This document shows positions 1-8,196 of a stretch of 17,973 bases of DNA, in pieces; the stretch's first letter is position 1, and each line of letters opens with the position of its first letter. The notes under the pieces are model-generated. The model searched no databases and was not told the origin of the DNA. It saw only the letters and a program-made list of their open reading frames with translations. A program made the position numbers and the translations under genes. Source of the DNA: UBA4664 sp038244585 (lineage in GTDB: Bacteria > Patescibacteriota > Saccharimonadia > UBA4664); the NCBI GenBank assembly GCA_038244585.1, contig JBBRTI010000015.1:1-17973 (forward strand), in the 5' to 3' direction.

Positions 1-566
1 CTGTAGTAAGTTTCGAGGTCCGGAGGCAGCGCGGTGTACTCGGTCGCCAGGATGGAATGCAGCTCGTTGGCCTGTTGACCTGGCTCGCTGATGGCGTACT
101 GGGCAATACGGTCGCGCAGATCGGCATCGGTGATACCGGCGTAAGCCTGTTCCAGCTGTAATGTCAGTTTGGACTGCTCGGCATTAGACAATCGGCTCCA
201 GGCGGCATGGAGCAGCTCGTGGGCAGTGACGACGTCCATTTCCGGAGCCAGGCTGGGATTATCGATGCGCAGTATGAAGATATTGTTGCGGTAGTAGCAG
301 CCTAATTCCAGCTCACCCTTGGTAGTCTCACAATCGCTGTTGAAAGCGGCTTTCGGGGCGATCGTCGGATTAGTGCGGTAAAAGATGCCGCGAGCAAAAT
401 CCGTCAGTTCCAAACGCGTCTCGATGGCGGCGACTTCGGCCGGCGGCCTGTAGGTGGCCAAGGCATATTGATCCAATACAAACTGGTAATTAACGGCGGC
501 CCCCAGCAAGGCCGCAACGAATGCGAGCTTAAATACGGTACTGAAAACTGAGATTGATCGTGCCAT
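1..566 (-). CDS. Membrane-anchored HELLH metalloprotease-like protein (3' end beyond window)
   Basis: An open frame begins at the ATG at 566 and runs without a stop through base 1, giving the first 188 residues. Residues ~10-28 (VFKLAFVAALLGAAV core) form one hydrophobic N-terminal segment, so the protein is probably a signal-anchored extracytoplasmic enzyme. Residues 116-120 are HELLH, the HExxH zinc-binding and catalytic motif of zincin peptidases, followed by AAW. A conserved-looking NELHSILATEY stretch at 167-177 could supply the third zinc ligand (E168 or E176), as in gluzincins. Two cysteines (79 and 90) could form a disulfide. I do not recognise a named family; peptidase function is inferred from the motif. 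It diverges from the CHAP gene. No Shine-Dalgarno is seen; a possible promoter ends 3 nt before a leader of almost zero length. Confidence 0.8.
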   Translation of the reverse strand, partial: MARSISVFSTVFKLAFVAALLGAAVNYQFVLDQYALATYRPPAEVAAIETRLELTDFARGIFYRTNPTIAPKAAFNSDCETTKGELELGCYYRNNIFILRIDNPSLAPEMDVVTAHELLHAAWSRLSNAEQSKLTLQLEQAYAGITDADLRDRIAQYAISEPGQQANELHSILATEYTALPPDLETYY

Positions 567-575
567 TATGCGCTC

Positions 576-604
576 ACTTTACGGCACCGACAGGCTACAA
601 ACAA
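576..604 (-). promoter_or_regulatory. Possible promoter of the HELLH gene
   Basis: On the minus strand TTGTTT (599-604) and TAAAGT (576-581) are 17 bp apart. The predicted start of transcription is about 3 nt before the ATG at 566. The match to consensus is modest. Confidence 0.35.
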
Positions 605-623
605 GCATCCGTTTCGCTCATGC

Positions 624-651
624 TTGCAAATAAAGCGGGCGGGAGTACGAT
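624..651 (+). promoter_or_regulatory. Possible promoter of the CHAP gene
   Basis: TTGCAA (624-629) and TACGAT (646-651) are separated by 16 bp. A start of transcription near 658 would leave a leader of about 29 nt before the ATG at 687. If this is right, the in-frame TTG at 624 is part of the -35 box and cannot be the start codon. Confidence 0.35.
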
Positions 652-686
652 GTTCGATTGGCTCGGGCGGCAGCCTCTCTATCACT

Positions 687-1328
687 ATGCAGCGACTTCA
701 TACCCTATCCCCTTATTTAGTCTCGAAGCCGGTTGATAGCCGCCGTGCTTTGTCGTGGCAGCGTCGGCTTCGGCTAGTGCTCTGGCAGTTGCCTCGTCCA
801 AGTGCCAAGACCGGCTTCCAACTGGGTTCGTGGATGGTTCTTGTCTTTATCATCGTGGGGTCGTTTAGTACCGGCACCCTGCTGTCGCCGCCGAGCCGCC
901 TGTACGCGTCCGGAGGGCAGCAGGCCGCAGAGGTAGCCCGACTGTCGGGAAGCGTCGCGGCTCCGACGCTTCCGGGCGGCCCGACCGGTCAGCTCTTACC
1001 CCCTGGCACCATGGCAGCACCCTACACCTTCCGCAACAGCTACAGCGCCGGCCAATGTACCTGGTACGTCGCCGGACGCCGCCAGATCCCCCACGGTTGG
1101 GGCAACGCCCGCACCTGGCTGCCGCGGGCCCGCGCCGCCGGCTGGTCGACCGGCATCGTACCGGCCGTGGGCGCCGTCGCCTGGACAGCGAGCGGTTATT
1201 ACGGCCATGTCGCATTAGTTGAGGCCATCGAAGGGGCGCAAATCCAAATCACGGAGATGAATTATCTGGGGACATACCAGATAGACCGTCGCTGGGTTCC
1301 GGCAACAAGCTTCCAGTATATTTATTAA
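687..1328 (+). CDS. Membrane-anchored CHAP-domain peptidoglycan hydrolase
   Basis: A protein of 213 residues with the start chosen at ATG 687; an in-frame TTG at 624 would add 21 residues but coincides with a likely -35 box. A transmembrane segment lies at about residues 48-66 (SWMVLVFIIVGSFS), followed by a Pro/Gly-rich linker and a C-terminal CHAP domain (about 115-213). The CHAP hallmarks are GQCTWYVAGR with the catalytic cysteine at residue 124, YYGHVALVEAI with the catalytic histidine at 174, and the ITEMNY strand with the likely third polar residue. CHAP domains are NlpC/P60-like amidases or endopeptidases that cut peptide bonds or the amide link in peptidoglycan. The anchor suggests an extracytoplasmic role in wall remodelling, division or prey/host contact. 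The PMT gene follows 17 bp downstream on the same strand. Confidence 0.88.
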   Translation: MQRLHTLSPYLVSKPVDSRRALSWQRRLRLVLWQLPRPSAKTGFQLGSWMVLVFIIVGSFSTGTLLSPPSRLYASGGQQAAEVARLSGSVAAPTLPGGPTGQLLPPGTMAAPYTFRNSYSAGQCTWYVAGRRQIPHGWGNARTWLPRARAAGWSTGIVPAVGAVAWTASGYYGHVALVEAIEGAQIQITEMNYLGTYQIDRRWVPATSFQYIY

Positions 1329-1333
1329 AGCCT

Positions 1334-1339
1334 TATGCT
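1334..1339 (+). promoter_or_regulatory. -10 box TATGCT placed for a leaderless PMT transcript
   Basis: TATGCT ends exactly 6 nt before the ATG at 1346, so transcription would begin at about the start codon. No good -35 is visible, and the site lies just after the CHAP stop codon, so co-transcription with CHAP is also possible. Confidence 0.35.
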
Positions 1340-1345
1340 TGTGGC

Positions 1346-2737
1346 ATGAAGAACCTCTTCCGCCGTCTGCAGCCCGAACTGTTCGCCCTGACGCTGGCCG
1401 CCGTGGCTACCCGTTTCTGGGACGTTTTCGCGCCCAAAGCCGTCATTTTTGACGAGGTCTATTTCAAGGCCTTCGCCGGCCATTACCTGGACCACTACTA
1501 CTTTTTTGACATCCACCCGCCCTTAGGCAAGCTGCTGCTAGCCGGCTGGGCGGCGCTCACGCACCTGCCAGCCGCCGACCTGATTTCTGCAACGACTCCT
1601 ACTGTCGGACTGCGAGTCCTGCCAGCCATCGCTGGGATACTCATTATCCCCTTGTTCTGGGCACTGCTGCGCCGCTTCGGAGCCAGCCGCCCCTTTGCTT
1701 TCCTGGGGGCCTTCGCCCTACTGCTCGATAATGCCCTGCTAGTGGAATCCCGGCTGGCCGTGATGGATTCAATGCTACTACTCTTTGGACTAGCCTGCAT
1801 TTACTTCTACCTAATTGCCCGTCGCACCACCAGCCGCTGGTATTGGCTATGGGTGAGCCTGGCCGCCGCGGCGGGTGGAGCGGCCGTCAGTACCAAATGG
1901 ACGGGCGCCACCGCCCTCGGGCTTGTCGGGCTTATGTGGCTGGCCGACCTGCGATTCCGCCGCCCCAGCCTCCGTCGCGCCCTGGGCAGCCTAACTATCG
2001 GTTTGCTCGTTCCCCTGGCCATTTACATCGGCTCCTTCGCCGCCCATTTCGCCCTGCTGACTCAGTCTGGCGAAGGCGACGCCTTCATGACGCCTAATTT
2101 TCAATCCAGGCTCAAAGGTAGCACCTATTACGACCCGTCTGTCCGCTTCGGCTTCGTCGATAAATTCGTTGAGCTCAACCGCGTAATGTTCACCTCCAGC
2201 CAGACGCTGAAAGCCGGCCACCCCTACGGCTCCCGCTGGTACACATGGCCGCTGGAACTGCGCCCCATCTACTATTGGCAGGGACAGACCCAGGACGACG
2301 GACGCCAGGGCAATATATACCTCTTGGGCAACCCTATCGTGTGGTGGGGCATCCTGATTGCCGCGGCCGGAGGCCTGATCCACGCCCGCCTGCAGCGCAT
2401 TCGCCTGCGCTCAACTACAATCGCCGCGTTATCATTTCTTGGCGTAGCCTACCTAGTCAACTTCCTCCCCTTCGTCGGCGTACCCCGCGTCATGTTCCTC
2501 TACCACTATTTCTTTTCCTTCATCTACAGTCTGGCGTTCGTCATCATCCTATGGAACGACCTCAGTGCCGACCGCGCTGGCAAAAACGTCCTAGCAACCC
2601 GACCCTCACAGGCAGTTTATGCCGGGATCCTGGGTCTTATCCTGCTGGCCTTCCTCTACTTCGCCCCCCTCACCTACGGAACTCTGCTCACGACGCCGGA
2701 CCTCAACTCCCATATGTGGCTGCGCAGCTGGCGTTAG
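1346..2737 (+). CDS. PMT-family protein O-mannosyltransferase (GT39)
   Basis: A polytopic membrane protein of 463 residues. PMT hallmarks are clear: an early acidic pair in FDEVYF (D36, E37), the loop motif DIHPPLGKLL (55-64), a large extracytoplasmic loop with GHPYGSRWYTWPLELRPIYY (291-310), the LLGNPIVWW segment (326-334) and the C-terminal four-helix module with RVMFLYHYFF (381-390). Enzymes of this family transfer mannose from a polyprenyl- or dolichyl-phosphate carrier to Ser/Thr of proteins during Sec export; bacterial members are known from actinobacteria. The length is close to bacterial PMTs, and about ten or more hydrophobic helices are visible. It lies between CHAP (17 bp upstream) and pilB. 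Likely substrates are exported Ser/Thr/Pro-rich proteins such as the lipoprotein at 9743. The family call is secure; the exact sugar donor is inferred. Confidence 0.92.
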   Translation: MKNLFRRLQPELFALTLAAVATRFWDVFAPKAVIFDEVYFKAFAGHYLDHYYFFDIHPPLGKLLLAGWAALTHLPAADLISATTPTVGLRVLPAIAGILIIPLFWALLRRFGASRPFAFLGAFALLLDNALLVESRLAVMDSMLLLFGLACIYFYLIARRTTSRWYWLWVSLAAAAGGAAVSTKWTGATALGLVGLMWLADLRFRRPSLRRALGSLTIGLLVPLAIYIGSFAAHFALLTQSGEGDAFMTPNFQSRLKGSTYYDPSVRFGFVDKFVELNRVMFTSSQTLKAGHPYGSRWYTWPLELRPIYYWQGQTQDDGRQGNIYLLGNPIVWWGILIAAAGGLIHARLQRIRLRSTTIAALSFLGVAYLVNFLPFVGVPRVMFLYHYFFSFIYSLAFVIILWNDLSADRAGKNVLATRPSQAVYAGILGLILLAFLYFAPLTYGTLLTTPDLNSHMWLRSWR

Positions 2738-2740
2738 TAG

Positions 2741-2769
2741 TGGAAAATGGTCCGCAAATCGACTACCAT
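2741..2769 (+). promoter_or_regulatory. Possible promoter placed for a leaderless pilB transcript
   Basis: TGGAAA (2741-2746) and TACCAT (2764-2769) are 17 bp apart, and the second box ends 7 nt before the ATG at 2777. This favours 2777 over the in-frame ATG at 2747, which would lie between the two boxes. Confidence 0.35.
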
Positions 2770-2776
2770 AAGAAAT

Positions 2777-4354
2777 ATGACCCAACCAGAACGCGATCAA
2801 ATCGAAGCCTCCGCGGAGCAGTTTGCCCAGCAGCTCGGCGTGGCCTATTTTGACACCCGCCCCAATATTGATATCACCCCTCTCATCGGCAAGCTGACCA
2901 CAGACGGCATGCGCGCCTACGGCATCGTGCCGTTGAAGCTGTCGGACAACAGTCTGCTGCTAGGGATTAATTCCCTGACCAACCGCAGTCTCTTGGAGCC
3001 GCTCCGCCAGCGTCTCACCGGCTACGATGTGACCTTTGCTCTGGCCTCGGACTTCGGCTGGCAGCGGACTTTCAACCGCTTCACTATAGCCGCCAACCAG
3101 GACATCCTGGAGTCAGGCGACTTCGAGGCCTTTAGTGAGCAGGTGGCCGCGTTGGATCCCAAGCACATGTTCGAGCCTGTCGCACAGCTGGCCTACCAGC
3201 TGGGAGCCTCCGACATCCACATCGAACCTTCAGCCAACGACGCCCGCATCCGCTTCCGCCTGGACGGGACGCTTCACCCTATCATTACCATCCCCAGAGA
3301 CCGCTACGACCTGTTTACCAGCGACCTGCAAATGCGGGCCGGGGTCAAATGGGGCGCCGATACGCCCCAGGGCGGCCGCATCAACATCCGCGCCTTCAAC
3401 GCCGAGGGAGATGAGATCGACGTCAACATGCGCCTGGAAACCATTCCTTCGCTCCACGGCCAGGATGTCGTCATCCGCATCTTCAATCTCAGCATGCAGT
3501 ACCTGAATCTGGATAACCTGCACCTCACGCCTAAGCAGAAAGAAGTCCTCTCACGGGCGGTGGCACACCCGCGCGGCATGGTCCTCACTGTCGGTCCGAC
3601 CGGCTCAGGCAAGACCTCGACGCTCTACTCCATTCTTAACCATCTCAACAACGACCAAGTGAAAATCGTCACCCTCGAGGATCCGGTGGAGTACGAGCTC
3701 GAAGACGTCTCGCAGATTCCCGTGCATTCGGAAGACCAGCAGATGTTCATCGAGAAGCTCCGCGCAGTCCTGCGGGAAGACCCCAATATAATCATGATCG
3801 GTGAGATTCGCGATGCCGATACAGCCAAAACGGCCCTTCAGGCCTCCCTCACGGGACACCTGGTGCTCTCCACCTTCCACGCCGCCTCCAGCTCGGCCGC
3901 CGTATCGCGTCTTATGGACATGATTGGGCAGAATCCACTGTTAGCATCGTCCATCCGGCTCATTATGGCCCAACGCCTCGTCCGACAGCTCTGTGAGGCC
4001 TGTAAACAGCCCTACAAGCCCACTAGGCCCGAGCTGCTGGAGATCAAGACTGCCCTAAGTGGCCTGCCCGAGGCTTCGCAACCGCATTTTGAGACGCTCA
4101 AGCTTTACAAGGCCGTCGGCTGTGACAAATGCCACCGCTTCGGCTTCAAGGGCCGTATAAGCGTCCTCGAGCAGTTGGTAGTGACGCCGGCCATGGAAGC
4201 TCTAATCAGCCGTGGCAACGCCGCCACTACTAGCCTGACCATCGAACAGGCCGCTATCAAGGACGGTATGATTACCCTTCTCCAAGACGGCATTGGCAAG
4301 GTCCTGGCCGGCAAGACTACCCTCGAAGAGGTCTACACCGCCGTCGGCGAATAA
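2777..4354 (+). CDS. pilB: Type IV pilus assembly / type II secretion ATPase PilB (GspE family)
   Basis: A cytoplasmic hexameric secretion ATPase that powers pilin assembly. From the chosen ATG at 2777 it has 525 residues; an ATG at 2747, 9 bp after the PMT stop, would add ten. Order of elements (2777 numbering): a GspE_N/MshEN-like N-terminal domain (~10-100), the N2 domain with GASDIHIEP (143-151), Walker A GPTGSGKT (273-280), an Asp box around TLEDPVEYE (299-307), Walker B IIMIGEIRD (338-346), a His box GHLVLSTFHAASS (360-372) and a tetracysteine zinc site CEAC (406-409) plus CDKC (449-452). The zinc site and the N-terminal domain favour an extension ATPase of the PilB/GspE type over a PilT retraction ATPase, which lacks both. 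No other pilus gene is in the window. A perfect hairpin terminator follows. Confidence 0.95.
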   Translation: MTQPERDQIEASAEQFAQQLGVAYFDTRPNIDITPLIGKLTTDGMRAYGIVPLKLSDNSLLLGINSLTNRSLLEPLRQRLTGYDVTFALASDFGWQRTFNRFTIAANQDILESGDFEAFSEQVAALDPKHMFEPVAQLAYQLGASDIHIEPSANDARIRFRLDGTLHPIITIPRDRYDLFTSDLQMRAGVKWGADTPQGGRINIRAFNAEGDEIDVNMRLETIPSLHGQDVVIRIFNLSMQYLNLDNLHLTPKQKEVLSRAVAHPRGMVLTVGPTGSGKTSTLYSILNHLNNDQVKIVTLEDPVEYELEDVSQIPVHSEDQQMFIEKLRAVLREDPNIIMIGEIRDADTAKTALQASLTGHLVLSTFHAASSSAAVSRLMDMIGQNPLLASSIRLIMAQRLVRQLCEACKQPYKPTRPELLEIKTALSGLPEASQPHFETLKLYKAVGCDKCHRFGFKGRISVLEQLVVTPAMEALISRGNAATTSLTIEQAAIKDGMITLLQDGIGKVLAGKTTLEEVYTAVGE

Positions 4355-4367
4355 TGACTCAATAACT

Positions 4368-4394
4368 AAGAGCCGGGACTATCCCGGCTCTTTT
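4368..4394. terminator. Shared terminator between pilB and the convergent ROK gene
   Basis: A perfect 11-bp stem (4368-4378 with 4382-4392) encloses a 3-nt loop and is followed on the plus strand by T residues to 4394. The loop bases CTA are, on the minus strand, the TAG stop codon of the ROK kinase, so the last codons of that gene form one arm. The minus strand tail (TTAGTTATT) is less T-rich, so function is best supported for pilB. Confidence 0.85.
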
Positions 4395-5191
4395 GCGTTA
4401 AGGAGAGCCATGGCGCCGTAGAGGCCACCGTCGTCGCCCAGCCTGCCGGCGACCAACGGAGGCCATGACGCATAGATCTTGGGCAGTTTGTGCAGAACCA
4501 TGGCAATTTCGGATATATCGATGTCGTGCATCATGCTCCCTCCCAGCACCACGATGTCAGGCGACCAATGCAGGATGGTGTTGTAGAGCGCGTTGGCCAG
4601 GTATTGGGCCTCTTTGTGCCATATCCGGGCGTCATGAAGCTCGCGCGGCGGTTGGCCGTAGGTCCGCTCCAGGGCGGCCCCGCCGGTGAGGTCCTCCAGC
4701 TGGTGCATGCGGCCGTCAGCCCCTTGAATCCGCTGCGCGCCCAGCTCGAAGCCGCGGGCGCTGGGCTCAATGACCCCGTCGACGATCCGGGCGCCATTTA
4801 CCCCGGTACTGACGGTGACATAAGCCACAATACTACGGTCTTGTCCGGCTCCGTACACCGCCTCACCCAGCCCCACTACCTCGGTATCGTTACGGATAGT
4901 AACCGGAATGCCCAAGTGCTGGGCAATCTGTCGCCCCACCCTTTGCCCTACCCAACCCGGCAGATTCGGGGCGTGGGTTAGGCGGCCGGTATCGTGATCC
5001 AGCTGTCCGGGCATGCCTCCAGCCGCTTCGGTCACGGTTTGGCCGTCCAAATAGCCATCAAGGTGCTCTAGGAGCAAATCAATGCCTTTCTTACTCGAAT
5101 CGGTAGTAAAGTGTTGTATATTTTGCAACGATTTGCCATCACTCAGGGCAAACCGCGTCTTCGTGGCACCAATATCAAAAACTAGTTTCAT
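4379..5191 (-). CDS. ROK-family sugar kinase, probable glucokinase
   Basis: A 270-residue cytoplasmic kinase that most likely phosphorylates glucose released by the two upstream glycosidases. N-terminal phosphate motif DIGATKTR (6-13), catalytic Asp102 in RNDTEVVGLGEAVYG, the STGVNGARIV ATP-site strand (128-137), GGSMM (217-221) and a C-terminal LGDDGGLYGA (251-260) identify the ROK/actin-fold family. The usual ROK signature is altered: the ExGH histidine is not present (ELGAQRI) and the CxCGxxGCxE zinc site is absent, replaced by a cysteine-free loop. Zinc-less ROK kinases exist, so activity is plausible but sugar specificity is uncertain. The ATG at 5191 lies inside the end of the GH13 gene (17-bp overlap), which implies translational coupling; the frame stays open upstream to 5422 but that part is only GH13 shadow. 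Confidence 0.85.
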   Translation of the reverse strand: MKLVFDIGATKTRFALSDGKSLQNIQHFTTDSSKKGIDLLLEHLDGYLDGQTVTEAAGGMPGQLDHDTGRLTHAPNLPGWVGQRVGRQIAQHLGIPVTIRNDTEVVGLGEAVYGAGQDRSIVAYVTVSTGVNGARIVDGVIEPSARGFELGAQRIQGADGRMHQLEDLTGGAALERTYGQPPRELHDARIWHKEAQYLANALYNTILHWSPDIVVLGGSMMHDIDISEIAMVLHKLPKIYASWPPLVAGRLGDDGGLYGAMALLNAKEPG

Positions 5192-6830
5192 CACTGTGCC
5201 CCCGCCGATATTCATAGACTCGGCCTTCATAGCCCAACAGCTTGACCGTCCCGCCCGTATGGACCTCGCCGTCACCGTCGACGGACACGGTTCCGGCAAT
5301 CCAGGCGCCGACTGCACCAAGCGTCGCAGTCTGAGGCTGGTCCGAGAAGTTAAGAACCACGCACACCCTATGTGCCACGGTCTCCCGCATGAAGGCGAAG
5401 ACGTCCGGGTTCCGGGCGTCAAGCGACCGGTAATCGCCGTCCCGCAAGGCCGGCATGGTCTGTCGCAAATGGATTAGGTGGCGATACAGCTGCAGCATCG
5501 AGTCCGGCTGCCGCTCCTGGGCCGCCACGCTGAGTGCGGCCGCCCGCTCAACGAACGGCAGCCAGGGTCGTCCGGTCGTAAAACCGTAGCCTGCCTCCGG
5601 GCTCCACGGCAGCGGACTGCGTTCGGGGTCACGGCCGAAACCCCGACCCGGTACCCTGGTCTCCCATGGGTCGCGCACCTGGTCGGCGGTCACCTTGGCA
5701 TCCGGCAGTCCCAGTTCGTCGCCGTAATAAACCACGGGCAGGCCGCGCAGCGTTAACTGCAGCATGGCCACTAGGCGTGCCTGGAGCGGTCCTAGGCGGC
5801 TGGCCAGCCGTTTATGGTCGTGGTTACCCAATACGTAGTTCGGCCAGTCCTGCGGCCTCAGAGAAGCCTCATACTCGTCTATGAACGACCGGAACGCCGC
5901 CGCGCCCCACGGCAAGGTCATCAGATTGAAGTTGAACGGTGCGTGCACCGGATGTTCCTCGCACGCCCGGTACAGCGCACTCATCCCGGGAATGTCCAAA
6001 TATGCTTCGGTCACAAGTAACTTGTCGTCACCGCCTTCGGCCAGCACGTTGCAGAGTGACCCGATAATTTCAGCCACCTCGTCCTCCACGGCACTGTAGA
6101 CTTGCAGGAACTCTTCGGCCGGATCGCTCGTACCCTCGACGTAGGCAGGGTTCGGTGGGTTATCTCGCAGCTGGGCGTCCTTGAGCAAAGCCATGACGGC
6201 ATCCGTCCGGAACCCGTCCACGCCCCGCTTGATCCAAAACCGCAGCACCTCCAGAATGGCGGCGCGGACCTCAGGATTGCGCCAGTTGAGGTCGGGCTGC
6301 TCAGGCAGGAAACTGTGCAGGTAATATTGCTTGGTCGAGCGGTCCAATGTCCAGGCAGGGCCACCAAAATGGGACAACCAGTTGTTCGGTGGCCCACCGT
6401 CTGGAGCCGGATCGGCCCAAAGATACCAATCCCGACGGTCGCTCTCACGGCTCGCTCGTGACGACTTGAACCACTCGTGCTCAGTCGAGGTATGGTTGGG
6501 CACGAAGTCCATCATCACCTTCATCCCTCGATCATGAGCCTCGGCTAGTAGATGGTCAAAGTCGCCCATGGTGCCGAATAAAGGATTTATCCGCTCATAA
6601 TCCGAGACGTCGTAACCGAAATCGGCCATCGGTGAAGCATAAATCGGCGACAGCCACAGCGCCGTAATGCCCAGCGACTCAGCCGTCCCGTCATTGAGGT
6701 AATCCAGGTGTCGTATGATGCCTGGGATATCGCCGTAGCCGTCACCGTCGGAATCAGCAAAACTCAAAGGATAAAGGTGATATAAGACCGCCTGTCGGTA
6801 CCAGGTGTCATGGAGTTTATTGTCTAGCAT
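5175..6830 (-). CDS. GH13 alpha-glucosidase (oligo-alpha-glucosidase/trehalose synthase-like)
   Basis: A 551-residue (beta/alpha)8 glycoside hydrolase without a signal peptide, so cytoplasmic. All GH13 conserved regions are intact: the calcium-site loop DSDGDGYGDIPG (27-37), region I DFVPNHTS (108-115), region V QPDLNW (178-183), region II GFRTDAV with nucleophile Asp210, region III TEAY with acid/base Glu275 and region IV NHDHKR with Asp338. The QPDLN region V and the DxxGDG loop place it with exo-acting alpha-glucosidases of the oligo-1,6-glucosidase/alpha-glucosidase/trehalose-synthase group rather than with endo-alpha-amylases. It should release glucose from maltose, isomaltose or short dextrins. 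It lies 15 bp after the trehalase-family gene and overlaps the ROK kinase, so the three form an operon. Exact substrate cannot be read from sequence alone. Confidence 0.93.
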   Translation of the reverse strand: MLDNKLHDTWYRQAVLYHLYPLSFADSDGDGYGDIPGIIRHLDYLNDGTAESLGITALWLSPIYASPMADFGYDVSDYERINPLFGTMGDFDHLLAEAHDRGMKVMMDFVPNHTSTEHEWFKSSRASRESDRRDWYLWADPAPDGGPPNNWLSHFGGPAWTLDRSTKQYYLHSFLPEQPDLNWRNPEVRAAILEVLRFWIKRGVDGFRTDAVMALLKDAQLRDNPPNPAYVEGTSDPAEEFLQVYSAVEDEVAEIIGSLCNVLAEGGDDKLLVTEAYLDIPGMSALYRACEEHPVHAPFNFNLMTLPWGAAAFRSFIDEYEASLRPQDWPNYVLGNHDHKRLASRLGPLQARLVAMLQLTLRGLPVVYYGDELGLPDAKVTADQVRDPWETRVPGRGFGRDPERSPLPWSPEAGYGFTTGRPWLPFVERAAALSVAAQERQPDSMLQLYRHLIHLRQTMPALRDGDYRSLDARNPDVFAFMRETVAHRVCVVLNFSDQPQTATLGAVGAWIAGTVSVDGDGEVHTGGTVKLLGYEGRVYEYRRGHSDETSF

Positions 6831-6845
6831 TGGTTGTAATTATCA

Positions 6846-8180
6846 CTACGTTTTAACACTATATTTTAATAATTTTGCCTTGGTTAGGGGTAGGAGCGGC
6901 TTCAACTTCATGGCTACGTTCCCGAAACGCCTGGGCTGACGGGCGGCGTCGGCCAGATACTCTTCCGGTCGCAAGTAGCGTTTCACGAACTGGGTGAAGA
7001 CTGCGTTGGTCCAGCCGAAGCCTGTCTGTGACGGGTAAACTCCAGGCGTCGGCTCGCCCGCGGGATCAATGACGTTGTACTTCTCATGGAACTGGCCTGT
7101 CTGCTCGAATTTGGTAAGGTTAGCCCTGAGCCATTTGCGGGCGACTCGTTCAGCCGCCGTGTGGAAGCCGTAGCGCTCAAGACCTTCGGTCACAATCAGC
7201 TGAAGCGGGGCCCAACCGTTGGGATAGGCCCACTGCATAGGAAAGCTGCTGTGCGGCAGCCTCTGCCTGGCCGTTGTAGTTAAGCCGCCAGGAGCCTCGA
7301 ACCGCTCCAACTGCCCGCAAATCCGGGCAGCGGTGGCATGTCCGTCCATTCCAGCCCACATCGGATAGAAGCCGGCCAGCGACCAAACATCACTCTGCTG
7401 ACCGGTCATGAAGTTGTAGTCGAAGTAAAAGCCCTTCTCCTCGTTCCACAGGTACTTGCGCATCATGGCCTTGCGGCGCGCAGCACGCTTCTTCCACTCG
7501 ACCGCCTCTTCCGCCTCACCCAGAAGCATGGCAGTGGTGGCGAAATCGGTCTCGTACTTATAAAGCAGAGCGTTGAGATCCACAGGGATAAAGCTGAGGC
7601 ACTCCCGGTTGAAGCGCGTAGTCATGTCCCAGCCGCTCTCGGCTTCAGCCAGATCGTCGAGGACGTTGATGTCATAGTAGCGCGATAGGCCGTTAAAGAC
7701 CTGGCGCCAGTTAGGCTGAGCCGATCCCATCCACACGGTGCGATATTCGTCCTTGGCGACGTCCATGGCCCGTTCCAGCCAGCGCTTGTCCCTCTCCACA
7801 GCATAGACCTCAAGGATGAGGCTCGTCAGGAAAGGCGGCTGCGACCGGCTGGTGAAATACGTACGTCCGGCATTAGGGATAACGTGGTAGCGCTCCATCA
7901 ACGAGATCAGGTCGTCGGCCATTCCCTTGACCAGCTTCTGCCGCGGCGTTCCAATAAGTCCCCGGGCCATGAAATAGGTGTCCCAGTAATACAACTCTTC
8001 AAAAGCGAAGCCTGTGTCATTTGCGGCGCTGGGGACGAAGTACGGCCGAGGTACGCCCATCAGCGTACCGATATCCCTAGGATGGAACCGCTCGAGCCGC
8101 TGCCAGTAGGCGTCGATGTAGCGGACGGCCGGCGCGGTCTGGAGCGGCGTGAATTGCGGACCAAGCTGGGAAAGGCGCAT
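6846..8180 (-). CDS. GH37 trehalase-family glycosidase
   Basis: A 444-residue (alpha/alpha)6-barrel enzyme without a signal peptide. Family marks include ELYYWDTYF (62-70), RTYFTSRSQPPFLT (106-119), ESGWD (181-185) with the likely catalytic acid Asp185, FHEKYNV with the likely base Glu366, and GFGWTNAVF (387-395); the two acids correspond to those of E. coli TreA by motif. GH37 members split trehalose into two glucose units. Two differences call for care: the PGGRFxExY signature is reduced to NDTGFAFEELYYWD, losing the arginine, and the QWDxPNGW signature reads QWAYPNGW (316-323) with Ala for Asp. The substrate may therefore differ from trehalose. It is the first gene of the trehalase-GH13-ROK operon, behind a promoter overlapped by palindromes. 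No strong Shine-Dalgarno precedes the ATG. Confidence 0.88.
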   Translation of the reverse strand: MRLSQLGPQFTPLQTAPAVRYIDAYWQRLERFHPRDIGTLMGVPRPYFVPSAANDTGFAFEELYYWDTYFMARGLIGTPRQKLVKGMADDLISLMERYHVIPNAGRTYFTSRSQPPFLTSLILEVYAVERDKRWLERAMDVAKDEYRTVWMGSAQPNWRQVFNGLSRYYDINVLDDLAEAESGWDMTTRFNRECLSFIPVDLNALLYKYETDFATTAMLLGEAEEAVEWKKRAARRKAMMRKYLWNEEKGFYFDYNFMTGQQSDVWSLAGFYPMWAGMDGHATAARICGQLERFEAPGGLTTTARQRLPHSSFPMQWAYPNGWAPLQLIVTEGLERYGFHTAAERVARKWLRANLTKFEQTGQFHEKYNVIDPAGEPTPGVYPSQTGFGWTNAVFTQFVKRYLRPEEYLADAARQPRRFGNVAMKLKPLLPLTKAKLLKYSVKT

Positions 8181-8196
8181 GACTGATCTTTACGGT

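Noticed and set aside
624..686. In-frame TTG at 624 as the CHAP start
   Set aside because: No Shine-Dalgarno, and the TTG belongs to a plausible -35 box (TTGCAA-16-TACGAT); ATG 687 is better.
2245..2853. 202-codon plus-strand frame
   Set aside because: Proline/arginine-rich shadow of the PMT and pilB genes, both of which have strong family motifs in other frames.
5192..5422. N-terminal extension of the ROK kinase frame
   Set aside because: It reads as antisense-free shadow of the GH13 gene on the same strand in another frame; the family N-terminus MKLVFDIGATKT starts at 5191.
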